From Acidimicrobiaceae bacterium (GTDB lineage: Bacteria; Actinomycetota; Acidimicrobiia; Acidimicrobiales; RAAP-2), in NCBI GenBank assembly GCA_003168075.1, contig PMTL01000227.1, forward strand, positions 223 to 42,807: DNA of 42,585 nt, given 5' to 3'. The notes beneath the pieces are model-generated. The model saw only the letters and a list, made by a program, of their open reading frames with translations, was not told the origin of the DNA and ran no database searches. Positions within the stretch are counted from its first letter, which is position 1. The number at the start of each line of letters is the position of its first letter. Below, piece after piece: positions 18,154 to 28,284 of the stretch. The translations under genes were made by a program, and so were the position numbers.

Positions 18154-19148
18154 GGGCCATAAATGCACGCACGGCGCGACGTCGACGCGTACCGGGCGCT
18201 GCCCTCGCCGGAGCCACCGCACTGGTGAGTGGGGTCTCGGTGTTCGTCAATAGTTACGGCGTGCGCGCCGGAGCCACGCCTGCCGTCTACACCACCGCGA
18301 AAAACCTCGTCGCGGCGGCGGTGCTCTCGTTCGTGGCACTGATCGGTTGGACCGTTCGCACGCGCCGATTCGGATCGGCCGCGGCGAATTTCGTCACGAC
18401 CGTGCCCGAGGCGCGCGAGGTGCCGGCGACGCGGCGATGGGTCGAGTGGCTCGCTCTCGCCTACGTCGGGGTCATCGGCGGAGGACTCGCCTTCGTGCTG
18501 TTCTTCGACGGCCTCGCTCAGAGCGAGCCGACGCCGGCGGCGTTCTGGCGCGACACCCTCGTGCTCTGGGTGGGGGTGCTCGCGATGTTCTCTCTGCGCG
18601 AGCGTCTTCGCTGGTGGAACCTCGCTGCAATCGTCCTTCTCTTTAGCGGCGAGGTCGTGGTCAGCGGCGGTGTCGGACAGTTGGCGGCCAACCGCGGTGA
18701 AGTCGACGTGCTCGCCTCGAGCGTGTTCTGGGCGCTCGAGGTGGTCGTCGCGCGACGACTCTTGAGAACTCGTTCTCCGGCGACGCTCGCCTTGGTGCGC
18801 ATGGGGCTGGGCGCACTCACGCTGATCGTCTATCTCGCCGCAAGCGGATCGCTCGACCAGCTCGGCGCGATGAACACCGACCAATGGCACTGGGCGCTGT
18901 GGACTGGACTGCTGTTAAGCGCGTACGTGGCGACCTGGATGAGCGCCCTCGCACGGGCGCGAGCTATTGACGTGACGTCGGTACTCGCCTCGAGTGCTCT
19001 GGTCACCTGGCTGCTCCAACTCGTGGTCGGCACGACGAGCGTGAGTAGGGACGCGATCGGACTCGCGCTGATCGGCGCGGGCGCGACTCTGGTGCTCGTC
19101 GAGGCGCGTGGTCGTGCTTCGTGGTCCGAGCGAGCGTTACGCGCGTGA
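18150..19148 (+). CDS. DMT-superfamily (EamA-like) permease
   Basis: About 10 hydrophobic segments in two repeats; GTG start overlaps hypC stop. Confidence 0.75.
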   Translation: MRAINARTARRRRVPGAALAGATALVSGVSVFVNSYGVRAGATPAVYTTAKNLVAAAVLSFVALIGWTVRTRRFGSAAANFVTTVPEAREVPATRRWVEWLALAYVGVIGGGLAFVLFFDGLAQSEPTPAAFWRDTLVLWVGVLAMFSLRERLRWWNLAAIVLLFSGEVVVSGGVGQLAANRGEVDVLASSVFWALEVVVARRLLRTRSPATLALVRMGLGALTLIVYLAASGSLDQLGAMNTDQWHWALWTGLLLSAYVATWMSALARARAIDVTSVLASSALVTWLLQLVVGTTSVSRDAIGLALIGAGATLVLVEARGRASWSERALRA

Positions 19149-19942
19149 ACGTGCCCGGTGTCGGTGACCGCACGTGCGTCTCAGGCGCGGAACTCTTCGC
19201 GCGTTACGCCTATCCCCCCAACGAACTTGGTTACTGCGGCCCGGGGGAGCCGGCCGCACTGCTCGAGGCCGCCGTCGAAGGCGGCCAGGATTCGCTGCTC
19301 GCGCACCTCGCGCGCCAGTTCGAGGGGGCGTGGCCCTACCTCGAACTGATTGCCGGCTGCAACGACGTCGCCGATCCGCTCGATCGTCGCGTCGTCGAGG
19401 CGTACTGGATTGGGAACGAATTGACACGCCGGGTCCCGCCCTCGATACTCGCCGCGTCACTCGACGAGCGCTTCTCTCGCCGCGCGGGGACGCGCTTTCC
19501 TCCGCTGATCGCGGCGGCCTGGAATGGCGGCGTGGCGCAGCACAACTTTCATGTCTTCGCCGTCTACCCCTGGCTCGGTCTGCTGCGCGCCGGGCATTCG
19601 AGCGTTCCCCTTGACGTGCTCGACCAGTGTCGTATTCGCTGGGGCGAGGTCGTGGCGCTGAGCGGTGACCTCGTCACGGTCGCGAGTCGCGGGCTCGAAC
19701 TCGTCGGAAGCCAACTACTGCTCGGTGACGAACGCGTGGAGGTTGTTCGTCGTGGTGTCGAGGGCGTCGGATTCGTCGATCACCTCGCCGTCGGAGACGC
19801 GGTCGCCCTTCACTGGGACTGGGTGTGCGAACGTCTGAGCGGTCGTGCGCTTCGACGGCTGCAGGCGGCGACGTTGGACAATCTGCGGGCCGTCAACTCG
19901 CTGGGGGCGTGTCCTCCGGCCGCCGCCTTCGAGCGCGCGTAG
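19145..19942 (+). CDS. DUF6390-like protein, hydrogenase-cluster associated
   Basis: ELFARYAYPPNELGYCGPGEPAALLEAA... resembles the DUF6390 family as recalled; GTG start overlaps previous stop. Confidence 0.6.
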   Translation: MNVPGVGDRTCVSGAELFARYAYPPNELGYCGPGEPAALLEAAVEGGQDSLLAHLARQFEGAWPYLELIAGCNDVADPLDRRVVEAYWIGNELTRRVPPSILAASLDERFSRRAGTRFPPLIAAAWNGGVAQHNFHVFAVYPWLGLLRAGHSSVPLDVLDQCRIRWGEVVALSGDLVTVASRGLELVGSQLLLGDERVEVVRRGVEGVGFVDHLAVGDAVALHWDWVCERLSGRALRRLQAATLDNLRAVNSLGACPPAAAFERA

Positions 19943-20087
19943 TACCCAAGAGGCTTCCAACCTTGAAGTTGGTATTCGGCCCAACTGCGAAGCGGACGCA
20001 ACAGCGCGACGGTCTCGCGCTGATGACCAGCCATGCGTCGCAGAATATCGTCGGGTTGGGTCACGTCATCAATTGACTCGCTCCCAC

Positions 20088-20474
20088 TTGAGCGACGTCG
20101 AGTACCGGTCGCTTCGTGATGCGCTCTGATTGATTGATCGACGTCGCCTAGGTCCAGTCTGCGACATTGGCCTCTTGGACTGCTCGCTCGCTCGGCCGCG
20201 CTCGAGCGCCTTTGGCAACGATGCGTATCGCATCACCGATCTCAAGGGCGCAGCACTCCTTCATTCTCTGGCGAAGAAACATGCGGTAGTCGACGGGAAC
20301 AAGCGAATTGCTTGGTACTTGACGTGTGCGTTCCTGTGGATCAACGTCGTCGAGCCACAACTCGGTGATGAAGGGGCGATCGTGCTGGTCATTGACATTG
20401 CGGGCGGGCCACTTGATCTTAAAGTGATTGCAGAGCGGCTTCACATTTCGTCAGGACTCGTCACGATGGTCTGA
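20088..20474 (+). pseudogene. Doc/Fic-type toxin (death-on-curing) interrupted by in-frame TGA
   Basis: LSDVEYRSLRDAL-TGA(20127)-LIDRRRLGPVCDIGLLDCSLARPRSSAFGNDAYRITDLKGAALLHSLAKKHAVVDGNKRIAWYLTCAFLWIN; HxxxDGNKR Doc motif present. Confidence 0.7.
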
Positions 20475-20493
20475 GCCATCGGAGAATGATGAT

Positions 20494-21105
20494 CTAGTCC
20501 TTGTGGACCGCGCGCAGACCACCCCAAGCCAAGGTGGCGCTGTGGGTGGCTAGTCGCTTGGCCTCGTCGGGCGAAGGTGTGGGCCACCCCTTGGCCTCTT
20601 GCTGAAGTAGCCACACTATGGCCGCGCCTTCGGCGATGCCGACGATGCCCGCTGCGAGTTGGCGACGATGATCGTGACCAATGGACACATCGATGTAGGG
20701 AACGAGGAAACCAACGAGGCTCACTTCGATCTTTCGCAGTTCGATAGCCGTCTCACCCTCGTGCGAATGGATGAAGAGGAGTCGGAATGCGTCGGTGTCG
20801 TTCACGACCATTTCGAAGTAGACCCGAAAGGCGCTCTCGATCTTGGAACGCGGCGTGGTGACCGACGTGACCGCCCTCATGAGATTCTCAACGAGGACCG
20901 CACCGGTGTGCGAGACGATCTCCTGGTACAAGGTCCCCTTGGACTCGAAGTACTGGTACAGGATTGGCTTGGTGAAGCCGGCCGCCTTGGCAATGTCGTC
21001 CATGGTGGTGGCCTGGTAGCCCCGCTCGGCGAAGACTGCTTTGGCAATCTCGAGCAGTTGTTCGCGCCGCTCGAGATTCACTGGACGATCGTCACGTAGC
21101 ACCAT
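20494..21105 (-). CDS. TetR-family transcriptional regulator
   Basis: N-terminal HTH RREQLLEIAKAVFAERGYQATTMDDIAKAAGFTKPILYQYFESKGTLYQEIV; C-terminal LAWGGLRA as in actinobacterial fatty-acid TetR regulators. Confidence 0.9.
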   Translation of the reverse strand: MVLRDDRPVNLERREQLLEIAKAVFAERGYQATTMDDIAKAAGFTKPILYQYFESKGTLYQEIVSHTGAVLVENLMRAVTSVTTPRSKIESAFRVYFEMVVNDTDAFRLLFIHSHEGETAIELRKIEVSLVGFLVPYIDVSIGHDHRRQLAAGIVGIAEGAAIVWLLQQEAKGWPTPSPDEAKRLATHSATLAWGGLRAVHKD

Positions 21106-21115
21106 TGGAGTAAAT

Positions 21116-22150
21116 CTAATCGTCGCCAGCAGAACAGAACCGAGTGAGCACCTCGTCAAGAATCGTGGGAAGTCGCGCGAGATTGAAGTGTTCGCGCGCC
21201 ACCTCGAGGTTCGACTCATACAGGCTCTCGTCAGGAGATCGCAGGAAACCATCGATTCTCGCGACGTCGTGGATGTCGAAGAACGTGAAACCGAACGAAG
21301 TGATCTCGCGCGATACCGGGTACGCAGTCAGCGCCAGTGGCCGGCGGTGCGTCGCCGATTCGAGGACGGGATTACCGAATCCCTCCCAGGTTGAGGGCAT
21401 GACTACGAGGTCGGCACCGGCGTAGGCGTCGGCCATTGTCACTCCCTTGGGCATCATGCGCCGCACCCTCACCGGTGACGACGCGAGTATCGAGTCGAAC
21501 TCGTCGCCGTACCCGTCTTCGGTGGGACCGAGAATCCACAGTGTCGCACGGAGTTGCTCACAGAGTTCGAGCGCACCCGGGACGTTCTTCCTCGGGATTG
21601 CCCGCGTCGGCATGACGACGAGTCGCTCCTCACCAACGTCCAGCGCGCTTCTCGCCACGTCACGTCGCCCTAGCGGTGGCGAGCAGTCGAAGGTGTTGTA
21701 GATCGTCGTCGCCTCGATGCCGCGTTCGAGGAGCTCGAGGCGCGAGAGTTCGTTGATGGTGACGTGTCGCCAATGTGGTGCGTCGCGGGGACCTTCGAGG
21801 TGAGCCATGTGCGGACGTTGCCAGGGCAGGTCGTGGTGGTGAAAGAGTGTGTCGCGCCCTGCGAGCACCTCGTAGAGCACGTCACGAGCGGTGACGTTGA
21901 GCGGTAGCGACGCGAGGTTCTCGACGACGACCAGATCGTACGGGGCCAGAGCGTCGCTGAGTTCGTCAACTGTTGGAGCGCTGTCGGTGTCGGCGGCGAG
22001 TCCCGGGAGCAGCACGTCGGCTTCTCCAGAACCGGCAATCGTGGTGACGCGGTGCCCCAGTTGACCCAGTGCCCAGGTCCACTTCGCGGCTTCGATGGAG
22101 ACACCATCGGTGCCACCGAGGCGAAAACTAACGACGGCCACACGCGACAT
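21116..22150 (-). CDS. Glycosyltransferase (GT4-like)
   Basis: VVMPTRAIPRKNVPGALELCEQL, AYAGADLVVMPSTWEGFGNPVLESATHRRPLALT (E-x7-E-like). Confidence 0.8.
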   Translation of the reverse strand: MSRVAVVSFRLGGTDGVSIEAAKWTWALGQLGHRVTTIAGSGEADVLLPGLAADTDSAPTVDELSDALAPYDLVVVENLASLPLNVTARDVLYEVLAGRDTLFHHHDLPWQRPHMAHLEGPRDAPHWRHVTINELSRLELLERGIEATTIYNTFDCSPPLGRRDVARSALDVGEERLVVMPTRAIPRKNVPGALELCEQLRATLWILGPTEDGYGDEFDSILASSPVRVRRMMPKGVTMADAYAGADLVVMPSTWEGFGNPVLESATHRRPLALTAYPVSREITSFGFTFFDIHDVARIDGFLRSPDESLYESNLEVAREHFNLARLPTILDEVLTRFCSAGDD

Positions 22151-22193
22151 GGCGCCACGTTACGCGCTCGGGTCAATTTGTCCTCGGTGGTAA

Positions 22194-23210
<1,017 letters not shown>

Positions 23211-23214
23211 ACCC

Positions 23215-23865
23215 TTGCGGAGCGACCAGGTGGTCGTTCGTCTCGTCAACGCTGTCGTTATGTCGAGAGGGTTCCCTCTCTTAAGTGGCGTTGACCTGGA
23301 GATTGAACGTGCGTCGCTCAACGTGGTCACCGGCGCGAACGGCGCGGGCAAGACCAGTTTGTTGCGACTCCTGGGCGGACTCGATTCCCTCACCAGTGGT
23401 GAGGGATCCGTGGTCGGCGTCGATCTACTCGATGGTGATCTGCGATCGTTACGTCGGCGCGTCGGGTGGCTCGGCCACGAGGGATCTTTCTACGCCGACT
23501 TAAGCGTGCGCGAGAACCTCGTCTTCGCCGCGCGCGCCCTCGGTCGCCCCGTCGACGACGTTGCGTCGGCCGTGGAACGCGTGGGTCTCACCCACCGGAT
23601 TGACACCACCACCAAGCAACTCAGCGCGGGTCAGCGACGGCGCCTTGGCCTCGCCTGGTTACTCGTGCGACGCCCGGAACTCTGGTTGCTCGACGAACCC
23701 TACGCATCGCTCGACGACGCCGGGCGAGAGTTCTTCGACCATCTGCTCGGCGACGTCCTGGCCGGCGGGGCCACGGTGGTGGTGAGCGCGCACGATCCCC
23801 TGCGCAGCAGCGATCTAGCGCCGCGAAACCTGCAGATGGTGGGCGGTCGGGTGCGGGTGTCGTGA
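23215..23865 (+). CDS. ccmA: Heme exporter ABC ATPase CcmA
   Basis: TGANGAGKTSLLRLLGG Walker A, LSAGQRRRLGLAWLL signature, LWLLDEPYASLD Walker B; first gene of ccm operon. Confidence 0.92.
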   Translation: MRSDQVVVRLVNAVVMSRGFPLLSGVDLEIERASLNVVTGANGAGKTSLLRLLGGLDSLTSGEGSVVGVDLLDGDLRSLRRRVGWLGHEGSFYADLSVRENLVFAARALGRPVDDVASAVERVGLTHRIDTTTKQLSAGQRRRLGLAWLLVRRPELWLLDEPYASLDDAGREFFDHLLGDVLAGGATVVVSAHDPLRSSDLAPRNLQMVGGRVRVS

Positions 23866-24521
23866 CGCGCATCGCGTGGTTGGTGGCCACCAAGGATCTA
23901 CGCATCGAGGCACGCAGCCGTGTGCTGCTCTGGCAAGTTCTTCCCTTTGGCGTCATCGCGCTGCTGCTCTCGGGTCTCGCGCTGGGCCCCACCCAGGTGG
24001 GCAATTCGACGGCCGGGCCGGGACTGTTCTATCTCGTCACGTTGTTCGTCACGCTTCTGATGATCAATCGTTCCCAGGCCCTTGAGAACGCGCCCGGCAC
24101 CAAGGCGTCGGTGGCGACTCTAGGGCTCGACCCGGCGGGGGTGTTCCTCGGCAAGGCCCTGGCCCTGACGTTGGAACTCTGGATCACGGGCCTCGTGCTG
24201 CTCGGGGGTTCGGTGTTGTTCCTGCACATTGCCCTGATCGGAACGCTGCAGGCAGTGCCGAGCATCTTGGTCACGCTCACCACCTTGGCGGTAGCCGGTA
24301 CGCTTTACGGAGCATTAACGCGGGGCGGTGACGGACCGGCAACATTGTTGCCAGTCGTGACCCTTCCGGCATTTGCCCCATTGCTGATTGCCGGGGAGCG
24401 CTCCTTTAGCGCCGCCCTGCACGGGGGAGCACTGTGGGAGTGGTGGGTCATCGTCGTGGTCGCTCTGGTGGCGTACACGGCAGTGGGGATTCTGCTTTAC
24501 GGTGTTTTGGAGGAATCATGA
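23862..24521 (+). CDS. ccmB: Heme exporter permease CcmB
   Basis: TRIAWLVATKDLRIEARSRVLLWQVLPFGVIALLLSGLALGP, six hydrophobic segments, position between ccmA and ccmC. Confidence 0.9.
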   Translation: MTRIAWLVATKDLRIEARSRVLLWQVLPFGVIALLLSGLALGPTQVGNSTAGPGLFYLVTLFVTLLMINRSQALENAPGTKASVATLGLDPAGVFLGKALALTLELWITGLVLLGGSVLFLHIALIGTLQAVPSILVTLTTLAVAGTLYGALTRGGDGPATLLPVVTLPAFAPLLIAGERSFSAALHGGALWEWWVIVVVALVAYTAVGILLYGVLEES

Positions 24522-25234
24522 TCAAGCTCTCGCAACGACTACTGGGTCCCGTGACGCTCCTCTTGCTCGGGCTGACCTTCTGGTTGGGACTGTGGATCAC
24601 CCCACCCGACGCGGTGCAGGGCAACCTGGTTCGACTGCTGTACGTTCACCCTCCCATTGCCTGGGTCGCGCTCTACGTCTCCTTCGGCACCGCGTCCATC
24701 GCGAGTTGCCTGTACTTGTGGAAGCGCACCCGCTCTGAGGTGATGGACCGCATCGCACACTGTTCGATGGAGGTCAGTGTTGTCTTCATCGCGCTGACGT
24801 TGATTACCGGATCGATTTGGGGGCGACCGACCTGGGGAGTGTGGTGGGCGTGGGACGCGCGACTCACTTCGACGGCTATCCTCGGAGTCTTCGCCCTGGC
24901 GTATTTGGCACTGCGGCGCGCGAACGACGATCCCACCCTGCGCGCACGACGCGGTGCGGTGTTCGCGATCTTGACCGCCATCAACGTGCCGATTATTCAT
25001 TTTTCGGTGCAGTGGTGGAAGACCCTGCACCAGGGGGCGTCGGTGCTGACCAGTAACGGAACCCTCAACGTGCACGGATCGATGCTCTGGACGATGCTGA
25101 TCGGCTTCGTGGGTTTCACGCTGCTCTTCTTCTGGCTACTGCGCTACCGCTACCGCCTCGAGGTCAAGCGCGACCTCAAAGTTGCCGACACTGTCGTCGA
25201 GGCGCTGGCGCTGCGACAGCGCGAAGGAGTCTAG
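24518..25234 (+). CDS. ccmC: Heme exporter protein CcmC
   Basis: WGRPTWGVWWAWDARLTSTAIL tryptophan-rich signature; ATG overlaps ccmB stop. Confidence 0.93.
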   Translation: MIKLSQRLLGPVTLLLLGLTFWLGLWITPPDAVQGNLVRLLYVHPPIAWVALYVSFGTASIASCLYLWKRTRSEVMDRIAHCSMEVSVVFIALTLITGSIWGRPTWGVWWAWDARLTSTAILGVFALAYLALRRANDDPTLRARRGAVFAILTAINVPIIHFSVQWWKTLHQGASVLTSNGTLNVHGSMLWTMLIGFVGFTLLFFWLLRYRYRLEVKRDLKVADTVVEALALRQREGV

Positions 25235-25324
25235 ATGGGCTACGTCAGCGCGGGCTACGCTTTCGCATTCGGGGGACTGGCCTTGTACACCCTCTCCATC
25301 TGGTGGCGAGGACGTCGTGGCTGA
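25235..25324 (+). CDS. ccmD: CcmD-like single-TM heme exporter microprotein, 29 aa
   Basis: MGYVSAGYAFAFGGLALYTLSIWWRGRRG*; starts directly after ccmC TAG, stop overlaps ccmE GTG; YVSAGYAFAF-TM-WWRGRR resembles CcmD. Confidence 0.82.
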   Translation: MGYVSAGYAFAFGGLALYTLSIWWRGRRG

Positions 25325-25802
25325 CGTCGAGGTCGCGTCGGCGCTGACACCGGTCGAGCCTCCGGCGTCGAAGTCGCGCTCGTCGTGGCGCTCCATCGGC
25401 GTCATCGTGGTGCTGGTCGGCGTGGTGGTGGTACTACTGAGCCAAGGACTGCTCTCGTCACTCAACTATTTCGAGACCGTCGACCAAGCGCTGGGACAGC
25501 GCACGTCGCTGGGCACGAAGGTGATTCGACTCGAAGGCGTGGTTGAGCCGGGCACGATCTCGCGAACGAACTCCGGGGCGTCCTTTACGTTGACGGGTTC
25601 GGGGACGCACCACGTCTTCGTCACTGCGCAGGGCTCGCCCCCGCAACTCTTTCAGGCCAACATCCCGGTCGTCGTCGTGGGGCACTTCGTCTCGTCGACG
25701 TCGCTTCGTTTCGCCGGCACTCAGATCATGGTGAAGCACTCGTCCTCGTACATCGCCGCGCACCCGAATCGGGTGAAGGCGCCGAACGGAACGAGTCGAT
25801 GA
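25317..25802 (+). CDS. ccmE: Cytochrome c maturation heme chaperone CcmE
   Basis: Single TM then OB-fold-like domain; KVIRLEGVVEPGTI, MVKHSSSYIAAHP carries an HxxxY heme-binding motif. Confidence 0.9.
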   Translation: MADVEVASALTPVEPPASKSRSSWRSIGVIVVLVGVVVVLLSQGLLSSLNYFETVDQALGQRTSLGTKVIRLEGVVEPGTISRTNSGASFTLTGSGTHHVFVTAQGSPPQLFQANIPVVVVGHFVSSTSLRFAGTQIMVKHSSSYIAAHPNRVKAPNGTSR

Positions 25803-27757
25803 TTCTGACGTGGTTGGGGCGAATCGCCCTCGACGTGGCGTTCCTCGCGTGCGTGATCGGCATCGTCTCTCAAGTGTTGACCCTGCGGGGTCGTAAATCT
25901 CGCGCGCTGCTCTGGGGTGCGCTGGCGCTGGGTGGCATGATTGCGGCGGTCGCAGTGATGCAGTTCGCCCTGGTGACTCATAACTTCTCGCTCGCCTACG
26001 TGGCCGAGAACAACGCCACGTTTACTCCGCTCATTTACTCAATTACGGGCATGTGGTCGGCCCTGGAGGGTTCGCTCTTGCTGTGGGCGCTGATATTGAC
26101 CGCGTTGACGTTGGCCGTGATCCGCCACTACCGAGAGGATTCGAACGACTCCGTGGTGGTCTGGGCGACGTTGGTGCTCTTTGTGGTCGGAGGATTCTTC
26201 ATCTTGTTGATGGTGGGACCGGCGGATCCCTTTTTGCACAACCCCGCTCACGTCCTGCAGGGAGCGGGCCCGAACGCTCTGTTGCAGGACAACCCGCTCG
26301 TCGCCGTGCACCCGCCGCTGCTCTACGCCGGCTTCGTCGGGTTCTCGGTGCCCTTCGCTTTCGCCATCGCGATGCTCATTACCGGGCGGGTGCACGACCG
26401 CTGGCCGCTGGAGCAGCGCCGCTGGACGGTACTCGCCTGGGGAAGCCTGTCGGTCGGAATCGTCCTCGGGGCGTGGTGGAGTTATCAGGTGCTCGGCTGG
26501 GGAGGATTTTGGGGCTGGGATCCCGTGGAAAACGCGGCGCTGTTGCCGTGGCTGACGGCCACGGCGTATATCCACTCGGTCATCGTCCAGGACCGCCGCG
26601 GACTCTTTCGCATCTGGAATCTCTCATTGGCGATCGCGACTTTCGCCTTCACTGTGCTCGGCACGTTCTTCACCCGTTCGGGTGTACTGCAGAGTGTGCA
26701 CTCCTTTTCGGCGAGCACGTTGGGTCCGGCGTTGATTGGCTTCTTCGCCCTGACCGTCGGTGCGGGAGTGGCCCTGATCGCCTGGCGCGGAGACGAACTG
26801 CGCTCGCCCATCGGCGTCGACCACCCGGCGTCGCGCGAGGGCCTCTTCATCGCCAACAATATTTTGTTCGTGGGCTTCGCCTTCGTCGTCTTGCTCGGGA
26901 CGGTCTTCCCGCTGCTCTACGAAGCGGTCAACGGCACTCAGGTCACCGTCGGCACGCCGTACTTCGCGGCGGTGGCGGCGCCGGTGGCGGTGGCGTTGCT
27001 GTTCTTGATGTCGATCGCCCCGGTGGTGAGCTGGCGCACCGTGGACGCGCCAGTCCTCTGGCAGCGCGTCAGGATCTCGGCGTGGGTGGCTCTGGGGAGT
27101 GTGGTAGTTCTCATTGCCGCGGGCGTGCGCCACTGGTCGGTACTGGTGGCCGTGTTCTTGTCCGTCGGCGCCGCCGGCGCGGCACTACGCACCCTGAAGG
27201 GTGTCGTCACTGCGGCGCGGCGCCGCGGTGACCTGGCGTCGGCGTGGCGCGCACCCAGCACCGGGGGCATGATCGTGCACCTCGGAGTGGTCGTGCTGGC
27301 CGTGGGCATCGTAGTGTCGACCTCGTATACGACTCGCTCGGAGGTCGCGCTGGCGAAGAATCAGCGCACGGTCATCGACGGGCAATACGTCACGTTCTCC
27401 GGCTTCGCGACGGTGAAGAACTCACTCGAGAACCAGACGCAGTTGATCGTCACCGTCGACGGAAACTCTCTTCGTCCGGCCATCACCGCGTTCAACGGTC
27501 GTTCGAGCCAGACGGTGGGGACACCGGCAATCGACTCGAACCTCCTGCGCGACGTCTACGTCACCTTCGACGCGGTGGGGGGCAACGGGACGACTTCGGG
27601 TGGGCAATTGACCAGCAACCTGCCCGCCGGATCGGTGCTGCTCGGTGTGACCGTCGAGCCGTTGTTGTCGTGGCTATGGATCGGTGGTCTGATGGTGGGC
27701 GTGGGTAGTGCCCTGTCGTTTGGTCGACGTCGCCACCGTGACGAGGTGGCGAGTTGA
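25799..27757 (+). CDS. ccmF: Heme lyase CcmF
   Basis: 652 aa polytopic; GWGGFWGWDPVENAALLPWLTATAYIHS WWD-type domain, GTFFTRSGVLQSVHSF. Confidence 0.95.
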   Translation: MILTWLGRIALDVAFLACVIGIVSQVLTLRGRKSRALLWGALALGGMIAAVAVMQFALVTHNFSLAYVAENNATFTPLIYSITGMWSALEGSLLLWALILTALTLAVIRHYREDSNDSVVVWATLVLFVVGGFFILLMVGPADPFLHNPAHVLQGAGPNALLQDNPLVAVHPPLLYAGFVGFSVPFAFAIAMLITGRVHDRWPLEQRRWTVLAWGSLSVGIVLGAWWSYQVLGWGGFWGWDPVENAALLPWLTATAYIHSVIVQDRRGLFRIWNLSLAIATFAFTVLGTFFTRSGVLQSVHSFSASTLGPALIGFFALTVGAGVALIAWRGDELRSPIGVDHPASREGLFIANNILFVGFAFVVLLGTVFPLLYEAVNGTQVTVGTPYFAAVAAPVAVALLFLMSIAPVVSWRTVDAPVLWQRVRISAWVALGSVVVLIAAGVRHWSVLVAVFLSVGAAGAALRTLKGVVTAARRRGDLASAWRAPSTGGMIVHLGVVVLAVGIVVSTSYTTRSEVALAKNQRTVIDGQYVTFSGFATVKNSLENQTQLIVTVDGNSLRPAITAFNGRSSQTVGTPAIDSNLLRDVYVTFDAVGGNGTTSGGQLTSNLPAGSVLLGVTVEPLLSWLWIGGLMVGVGSALSFGRRRHRDEVAS

Positions 27758-28284
27758 GGCGGCGCGTCGTCCTCGCGATCTCTCTGGCAGTGCTCGTGGC
27801 CATCGTGGGGCTTTCCATCTTGCTGGTGACGCGCCAGCCAGTCTCGGCGACCATCGTGCAGAACCCTCTGGTGGGCAATGCGGCGCCGGAAATCTCGGGC
27901 GCTCAGTTCGGCGGTGGTACGTTCTCGCTGAAGGCCGATCGAGGCAAGATCGTCGTCGTCAATTTCTTCGCGTCCTGGTGCGGTCCGTGTCAGGTGGAGG
28001 AGCCGAATCTGATTACCTTCGCCTGGCAGCAGCACCTCAAGGGCGTCGCCGTCGTGGGGGTGGTCTTCAACGACACCGTGGGCGCCGCCAAGGCGTTCGA
28101 CGCGTACTACCACACTCTCTATCCCGCGATTGACGATCCCAACGGCACGATCGCTTTTCACTACGGCGTGACCGCGCCGCCCTCTACCTTCGTCATCGAC
28201 ACCCACGGTCGAGTGGTGGCCGAGTTGATCGGTCCCGTCTCGACGGCGCAGCTCAACAATGTCGTTGCTCGGGTCCGCGCGTGA
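27754..28284 (+). CDS. ccmG: Thioredoxin-like CcmG/DsbE
   Basis: VVNFFASWCGPCQVEEPNL, APPSTFVIDTHGRVV (cis-Pro). Confidence 0.92.
   Translation: MRRRVVLAISLAVLVAIVGLSILLVTRQPVSATIVQNPLVGNAAPEISGAQFGGGTFSLKADRGKIVVVNFFASWCGPCQVEEPNLITFAWQQHLKGVAVVGVVFNDTVGAAKAFDAYYHTLYPAIDDPNGTIAFHYGVTAPPSTFVIDTHGRVVAELIGPVSTAQLNNVVARVRA

Noticed and set aside
19810-20064. Minus-strand ORF MTQPDDILRRMAGHQRETVALLRPLRSWAEYQLQGWKPLGYYAR...
   Set aside because: The first ~45 residues look mildly protein-like, but the rest is antisense to the DUF6390-like gene and no family or antitoxin similarity could be recognised; not strong enough to call.
20475-20493. Terminator between the convergent Doc relic and TetR gene
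   Set aside because: No convincing stem plus T-tract in the very short gap.
26053-27231. 392-aa plus-strand ORF inside ccmF
   Set aside because: Alternative-frame shadow of the well-supported CcmF; composition dominated by Arg/Gly.
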